A DNA stretch of 10,545 nucleotides. Source: an uncultured Mesorhizobium sp. (GTDB lineage Bacteria; Pseudomonadota; Alphaproteobacteria; Rhizobiales; Rhizobiaceae). Under the pieces are notes generated by a model. That model was given only the letters and a program-made list of their open reading frames with translations, was not told the DNA's origin and did no database searches. How positions within the stretch are numbered: the first letter of the stretch is position 1; the number at the start of each line of letters is the position of its first letter. Of the stretch, positions 6,858 to 10,545 are shown in pieces. The position numbers and the translations under genes were made by a program. Location of the stretch: the NCBI GenBank assembly GCA_950071955.1, contig CATMOC010000084.1:1-10545 (forward strand). The letters are read 5' to 3'.

Positions 6858-7853
6858 CTACCGGTCTAGCCGTACCACCCGGACGGCCGTCACTCCGGTT
6901 GCCGGTCTCGTGAGGTTGAACACCGCAGCCTCGATTCCCCAGGCGCTGACAAGGCTTTCGAAGGTTTGTGGAGCGTTGGCATGATCGAAGTAGCTCATCC
7001 CGTTTGGAAGGATATCGGTGGGTGACGCCCTGATCTGCGGCAGCACGGCGGATCCGAGGAACACCTCCGCCTGGAACTGCCCTTCCGGAGACAGGTGATC
7101 CAATTCTTGTCCGCGGCGCCCGATCGCGCCCAGGTTGAACCAGGTCGAGACCGCCTCCAGGCAGGCTCGCATTGTTGTTTCCGTCCGATCGAGGCCGGCG
7201 GCGCTGCCGAAAGCCGGCCGGGATCCCGTCCTTTCGCTGCAGACGGCGATGGAGACCAGTGCACCCGAAACGTGCCGGTGCTCGCTGATCCGCAGGGCCA
7301 ATCCGCTACGATGCGCCCAGGAGGAAAGGAACTCGAACCGACCGTCTGCGGTCGCATCCTCTGTGAGGTGGAAAAGTTCCTGGCCGTCGAGCCATCTGTC
7401 GACCGCGTCGTTTTCCGCCAGTTCCAGGAGGCCTCTGAGAGCTGCATCGGGAAGATCTCGACCGACTGAACATCCACGACTGTCCGCGGCTTCAACACCA
7501 TCCTGCTGAGTGGGGTGGCCGAGCAGAAGAACGTTTGCCGGAAGTACGATCTTGCCGGCCCCCGAGATGCCGATCGATGCCAATTCGGAGGGATCGCCGG
7601 CGTGGTACTGGATGCTGTATCTTTCGATCCCCTCGAGCACGCAAGCCATTCGGGCTGCCTGTTCCCGCAAGGCCGATCCGGAACCAATGCGACAGCGGAG
7701 ACCTTGCGGCGGCGGCAGGCAACCGCTTGGCAGGACGACGGGGCACACATACGTCCAGACCGGACAATCAGCCCGCAACGTCGCTCTGCGCGGCTCGCCG
7801 ATCGTGAGGCCGATGTTGGCGACTGCGGTCCGGTATACATCTTCGACAACCAC
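6858..7853 (-). CDS. Stand-alone YcaO-family peptide-modifying enzyme (candidate)
   Basis: A 331-residue protein with the YcaO layout. The first ATP-binding block is GSGSALREQAARM followed by ACVLEGIERYS (70-80; E74, E77, R78). The second is GCSVGRDLPDAALRGLLELA then ENDAVDRW (128-154). The third helix is RACLEAVSTW (229-238). YcaO enzymes use ATP to activate peptide-backbone amides and make azolines, thioamides or amidines in RiPPs, or a methylthiolated ribosomal protein. Key positions deviate: the family S-x3-E-x2-E-R has Ala for Ser, the ERDA of the second block is END-A, and the helix three Gln is Ser236. The protein ends in VRVVRLDR without the proline-rich tail of azoline-forming members. 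No fused RRE or E1-like region is visible. The start is GTG 7853 with GGAAG about 9 bases upstream and an in-frame stop before it. It diverges from the small gene at 7940, its likely substrate. Confidence 0.82.
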   Translation of the reverse strand: MVVEDVYRTAVANIGLTIGEPRRATLRADCPVWTYVCPVVLPSGCLPPPQGLRCRIGSGSALREQAARMACVLEGIERYSIQYHAGDPSELASIGISGAGKIVLPANVLLLGHPTQQDGVEAADSRGCSVGRDLPDAALRGLLELAENDAVDRWLDGQELFHLTEDATADGRFEFLSSWAHRSGLALRISEHRHVSGALVSIAVCSERTGSRPAFGSAAGLDRTETTMRACLEAVSTWFNLGAIGRRGQELDHLSPEGQFQAEVFLGSAVLPQIRASPTDILPNGMSYFDHANAPQTFESLVSAWGIEAAVFNLTRPATGVTAVRVVRLDR

Positions 7854-7939
7854 ATCCTGCAGCTTCCGCTACGTCAAGGGTTGTGGCAAGATCAATTGTT
7901 GGAGATGCAAGCTTCTGAAACCCAAAGAGGGCGTGAATC
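7854..7939. promoter_or_regulatory. Divergent control region between YcaO and the small peptide gene
   Basis: This 86-bp region must contain both promoters and is visibly more AT-rich than its surroundings in the stretch 7890-7930. No convincing -35/-10 pair is seen on either strand. An imperfect tandem repeat is present: 7881-7895 and 7896-7910 both begin TTGT and end CAA, with 9 of 15 bases identical by eye. The ribosome binding site of the small gene (AGAGGGC) is at its right end. Confidence 0.4.
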
Positions 7940-8239
7940 ATGGCCAGATTCAAATTGACGTCGGGGAGCGAGGACCGAGACATCGGCAAAGCCGTGCTTG
8001 AGGCCGCGGAAGCGGCCGGAAAGAACGGGGGCAAACTCGACGATGCAGAAAAAAGAGCCTTCGAAGCGAGGATAAAGGAACTGATCGATCCGACCTTCGC
8101 GGGGAGCGTCGAGGTTCTCTATGACACCCCGGATCAAATCCACATAGTCATCCCCTACCTTCCGGACGCGACCTACTCCGACAACAACTTCGCCAATGAA
8201 GCGATGGGGCACATTGTCGTCAGAGGTTGCGGTCGCTAG
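7940..8239 (+). CDS. Small protein ending in GCGR, candidate RiPP precursor
   Basis: This 99-residue protein matches no family I can name with certainty. Residues 11-50 are a charged amphipathic helical region (IGKAVLEAAEAAG ... AEKRAFEARIKELID). Then come DPTFAGSVEVLYDTPDQIHI and VIPYLPD (50-76), and finally a hydrophilic tail, NNFANEAMGHIVVRGCGR. The DP ... V-x-V ... D-x-IHIVIPYLP stretch resembles the end of NHLP (nitrile-hydratase-like) leader peptides of TOMM-type RiPPs. The only cysteine, C97, sits three residues from the end in RGCGR, so the tail is a plausible core. It is divergent from a YcaO gene and 31 bp ahead of a cyclase-TPR gene. The start is supported by AGAGGGC about 8 bases upstream. 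About 29 of 98 codons end in A or T (hand count), including three AGA and two ATA, unlike the neighbours. It could instead be a small structural or regulatory protein. Confidence 0.7.
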   Translation: MARFKLTSGSEDRDIGKAVLEAAEAAGKNGGKLDDAEKRAFEARIKELIDPTFAGSVEVLYDTPDQIHIVIPYLPDATYSDNNFANEAMGHIVVRGCGR

Positions 8240-8240
8240 C

Positions 8241-8268
8241 GCGCGCCGGTTTTCGACCGGGCTCGCGC
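8241..8268 (+). other. Intercistronic hairpin between the small gene and the cyclase gene
   Basis: GCGCG-CCGGT pairs with ACCGG-CGCGC: ten base pairs, a TTTCG loop and a three-base GCT bulge on the 3' side. It begins one base after the small gene's stop and ends two bases before the cyclase ATG at 8271. It lacks a T-tract, so it is more likely an mRNA-stability, partial read-through or start-occluding element than a terminator. Confidence 0.5.
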
Positions 8269-8270
8269 TG

Positions 8271-10040
8271 ATGTTGAAAACCGAGAAGACATCGAAGACG
8301 AGCCGCGGCGCCGTTCCGCGGAAAGGGGTGTTGCGGGCCGTGCTTGTCGCGGACGCGGCGAGCTATTCCCGTCTCATGCCTGAAGACCCTATGGGCACGA
8401 TCACCAGCCTGAACAGGTCCAGAGCTCGTATGCGCGAGATCATTCGGCGCCATGGCGGCGAGGACGCAGGGTTTCCGGGAGACTTTCTGCTCGCCATATT
8501 CGCCGCGGCCGGCGATGCCCTCGAATCGGCGATGGAATTCCTCAAGGAGGCGGATCAGGCAGGAATTTCGGTCCCGCTGCGATTCCGCGTCGGACTGCAT
8601 GTGGGCGACGTCTTCGAGCAGGAGGGTGAATACCTGGGGGTGGCCATCAACATCGCCTCGCGCCTTCAGCAGTGTGCTCCGATCGGCGGTATCGTCATGT
8701 CGCAGGCGTTTCGCCAGAGCCTGCCGGGGCGACTGCGCCTTCCGGTGGACGACATTGGCCAGTTGCAGCTCAAGAACGTCGAAGAGCCCATCCACGCCTT
8801 CGAAGTGAAGGGATCCGGCCTCTCTCCCGATGGGCCGGCGGTACCGTTGCGGGCCGGCACCGGGGGGACCGACGAACACAAACGACCCAGCAGGCGCATC
8901 GAGAAACGTCCGCGGATCTTCATCAGACCGTTCCGTGCCGCTGGCAAGGCCGAGCGGGCGCTGGTCTTCGCCGATGGACTGATGGAAGAACTCGTGACGA
9001 CCTTCGGCGTCTTCTCGGACGTCTTCCGCGTCAGTTCGACCTCCAATTCTTCCGAAAGGCGGGACGGCTACGAAATCACCGGTCAGGTCCGCAACGGCGA
9101 CCGTCTGAGGATCACCTGCCACCTGACCGACCTCTCCACCGGCGACGCCATCTGGTCGGACCGTTTCGATTTCGGCAACGACGCAAGCTACGATGCGCAG
9201 GAGCGCATCGTAATCGCGGTGACGAATGCGCTGCAATTGAAGCTGACCGACGGCGAAGCCGCGCGCCTTTGGTCGACGCAGCCCACCTCGATGGCAGCCT
9301 GGGAGGAATTCCATCGCGGGCGCATGTGCGAGGCACGCTATACGAGCGACGGCAACCTGAAGGCGCGGGAGCATTTCGGTCGCGCCATGTCGCTGGACCC
9401 CGAATTCGTGCCTGCGGTCGTCGCGACCGGGTTCAGCCACCTCGATGCGGTTCGACTCGGATGGGCCTCCGACCACGAGGACGACCTAGAGAAGGCTTTC
9501 CGTTTGGCGGAACTGGCCAGACGGATGGACCCGCAGGATCCCTATGCAATCGCACTGCTGGCCTATGTCGAGCGGGCCCAGGGAAAGCTCGACCAGTCGG
9601 TCGCCACGATGGCGCGGGCCGTTCACCTTGCGCCCCGCAACGGAGAGCTGGTCGCGTATTACGCCGACATGCTGTGGATGCAGGGCGATGCCGCGGGTGC
9701 GGTGCGGCAGAACCGCAGGGCGCTGGAGCTTTTCCCGCAGCCGAGCTCATGGGTGCGTGGGAATCTGGGGCTCGCACTGCTCTGGACCGGCGACTGCCCG
9801 GAAGCGCAGAAGGTGTTCGAGACGGTCATCGCGTCGGACGAGGACTACGCGCGAGCCTATATCGGGCTGGTTGTCGCCCTCGTGCGGCAAGGGCGGATCG
9901 AGCAAGCCAGGGCGGTATATCAGTCGCTGCTGCTGATCGAGCCGGGATTTGCGCCGCGGAACTGGATTGCGCGCAACCTTCATTTCAATCCGGCCGACGC
10001 GGACCGTTTCATGGCCGATCTGATGCTCGCTGCACGGTAG
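8271..10040 (+). CDS. Class III cyclase-like / TolB-like / TPR protein
   Basis: This 589-residue soluble protein has three parts. Residues 20-178 form a class III adenylate/guanylate cyclase domain (VLVADAASYSRLM, PGDFLLAIF, VGLHVGDVF, AINIASRL, QLQLKNVEEPIHAFEV). Residues 214-325 resemble the FlgO/TolB-like domain of rhizobial cyclase-TPR proteins (RIFIRPF, FADGLMEELVTTF, GQVRNGDRLRITCHLTD, AIWSDRFD). Residues 345-560 are TPR-like helices. The metal-binding aspartates (D28, D71) and the N127/R131 pair are kept. The usual substrate lysine before the second Asp (KTTGDG) is replaced by GFPGD, and the acidic loop before VNxAxR is shortened, so base specificity or even activity is doubtful. ATG 8271 is preferred because translation from 8196 would overlap the small gene, but its Shine-Dalgarno is poor. 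It is probably co-transcribed with the small gene 31 bp upstream, acting as a regulator or scaffold (inference). Confidence 0.85.
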   Translation: MLKTEKTSKTSRGAVPRKGVLRAVLVADAASYSRLMPEDPMGTITSLNRSRARMREIIRRHGGEDAGFPGDFLLAIFAAAGDALESAMEFLKEADQAGISVPLRFRVGLHVGDVFEQEGEYLGVAINIASRLQQCAPIGGIVMSQAFRQSLPGRLRLPVDDIGQLQLKNVEEPIHAFEVKGSGLSPDGPAVPLRAGTGGTDEHKRPSRRIEKRPRIFIRPFRAAGKAERALVFADGLMEELVTTFGVFSDVFRVSSTSNSSERRDGYEITGQVRNGDRLRITCHLTDLSTGDAIWSDRFDFGNDASYDAQERIVIAVTNALQLKLTDGEAARLWSTQPTSMAAWEEFHRGRMCEARYTSDGNLKAREHFGRAMSLDPEFVPAVVATGFSHLDAVRLGWASDHEDDLEKAFRLAELARRMDPQDPYAIALLAYVERAQGKLDQSVATMARAVHLAPRNGELVAYYADMLWMQGDAAGAVRQNRRALELFPQPSSWVRGNLGLALLWTGDCPEAQKVFETVIASDEDYARAYIGLVVALVRQGRIEQARAVYQSLLLIEPGFAPRNWIARNLHFNPADADRFMADLMLAAR

Positions 10041-10173
10041 AACGCATCGCCTGCGGGTACAGCGTGATCGTGCCAGCGCATCTCGCTCCTTCAAGTCCTT
10101 CAGGACATCGCGGTTGCGCAGCCGGACAGGCGTGAGCCGTTTGTCAGGCGGCGCCCGCGGCGGCGCGAAGCCG

Positions 10174-10203
10174 GGGATGATGCCGCCCGGGATGATGCCG
10201 CCA
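10174..10203. repeat. 15-bp tandem duplication
   Basis: GGGATGATGCCGCCC at 10174-10188 is followed directly by GGGATGATGCCGCCA at 10189-10203, giving 14 of 15 bases identical. Read on the minus strand it duplicates five residues (IIPGG-IIPG) where the AsmA-like protein loses its family character, so it may mark a junction. Confidence 0.8.
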
Positions 10204-10545
10204 CCGGCCACCAGCGCCGGAACATCCATGGATACGGCACCGTCGATGGACGGCAGCGGCACGACACGCAGGGCTGCAATCAGCCGTGTCGCCGCCTCGT
10301 TGATGTCGACGGGGGATTGCGGTCCGCCGCCCAGCAACCTGTCCAGATCGACCTGCTTCGACTTCGCACGGATTTCAAAACGCTTTTCGCCGGCATAGAT
10401 CAGATCCGCATTGCCGGTCATGCTCAGGCGCCGGTCTTCGGGACCATAGCGGAACTCGAATTCAGGAACCGCCACCTCGGCGATATCGGCAGTGAACTGC
10501 CCTTCCGCCTGCCAGATGTTCGGATCGTTTTCTTCCAGCGCAACA
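10174..10545 (-). pseudogene. AsmA-family protein, internal part, apparently truncated at its 3' end
   Basis: The frame is open from the right edge, so the start lies beyond 10545. It reads WQAEGQFTADIAEVAV, PEFEFRYGPEDRRLSMTG, FEIRAKSKQVDLDRLL, then RVVPLPSIDGAVSMDVPALV. These are the repeating beta-strand segments of AsmA-like proteins, which are inner-membrane-anchored periplasmic proteins linked to lipid transport or outer-membrane assembly. They are normally much longer, continuing for several hundred residues past this point. Here the similarity stops after VPALVAGG at a 15-bp tandem repeat. The frame then continues as arginine/proline-rich sequence unlike the family and stays open antisense inside the cyclase gene to 9747. 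I read this as a gene whose 3' part has been lost. The 133 bp between 10041 and 10173 show no other gene. If the protein is expressed, its tail would be junk sequence. A naturally short variant is the alternative. Confidence 0.6.

Noticed and set aside
7885..7901. Sigma-54-like promoter (TGGCAAG ... TTGTT) before the small gene
   Set aside because: The spacing between the GG and the TTG element is one base too long and the -12 GC is absent.
7881..7910. 15-bp imperfect direct repeat before the small gene as a tandem operator
   Set aside because: Only 9 of 15 positions agree, too few to claim a regulatory repeat; mentioned in the region entry only.
8196..8270. Upstream ATG start for the cyclase gene
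   Set aside because: It would overlap the small gene's last 44 bases, has no Shine-Dalgarno, and adds 25 residues unlike the family. ATG 8271 is preferred, though it too has a weak site.
8220..9476. Minus-strand 418-codon frame opposite the cyclase gene
   Set aside because: It has no recognisable domain and no upstream ribosome binding site; the plus-strand cyclase/TolB-like/TPR sequence is unambiguous.
10114..10398. Plus-strand 94-codon frame rich in Pro-Gly-Met
   Set aside because: It is antisense to the AsmA-like remnant, and its repeated MMPPG simply reflects the 15-bp duplication.
1..10545. tRNA, rRNA, CRISPR arrays, insertion sequences, transposase or integrase genes
   Set aside because: I looked for these by eye, including tRNA ends near both flanks of the YcaO block, and found nothing supportable.

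Overview
The window is high-GC DNA with GC-rich third codon positions, and its gene content points to an alphaproteobacterium of the order Hyphomicrobiales (Mesorhizobium/Phyllobacteriaceae-like). The clues are a magnesium-type HemB, a DUF6163-like membrane protein, and the LdtR/LdtP regulator-transpeptidase pair. The assignment rests on protein recognition only; no database search was possible.

Left third, minus strand (1-2982): hemB (5-aminolevulinate dehydratase) is followed 41 bp later by a cytosolic class-C beta-lactamase-fold serine hydrolase. After a further 150 bp gap comes a secreted FecR-domain protein, and then the first 30 codons of what looks like a CHASE2-domain class III nucleotide cyclase, cut by the window edge. 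hemB diverges from a plus-strand pair: a 3-hydroxyisobutyryl-CoA hydrolase-like protein (valine catabolism) overlapped by one base by a four-helix DUF6163-like membrane protein.

Middle (4586-6840): ldtR, a MarR-family regulator, is followed in the same direction by ldtP, a Tat/Sec-exported YkuD L,D-transpeptidase that cross-links peptidoglycan. Each gene is followed by a strong hairpin. A TTGTTAA core lies upstream of both genes and is a candidate LdtR site.

Right third (6841-10545): this part has the character of an accessory insert. A stand-alone YcaO-family protein (minus strand) diverges from a 99-residue small protein that ends in Gly-Cys-Gly-Arg and has a leader-like, NHLP-reminiscent body. 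That is the layout of a RiPP-modifying enzyme with its precursor peptide. Only 31 bp after the small gene comes a 589-residue protein with a degenerate class III cyclase domain, a TolB/FlgO-like domain and TPR repeats. A 10-bp hairpin separates the two. The small gene uses clearly more AT-ending and rare codons than its neighbours. No E1-like/RRE partner, dehydrogenase, TfuA, peptidase or transporter gene is visible. At the far right a minus-strand AsmA-family gene enters from beyond the edge and loses its AsmA character near a 15-bp tandem duplication at about 10174-10203, just before the cyclase end. This suggests the insert truncated it.

The most interesting candidate is the YcaO / small peptide / cyclase-TPR trio. 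It could be a minimal RiPP or peptide-modification system whose chemistry and role cannot be assigned from the sequence.
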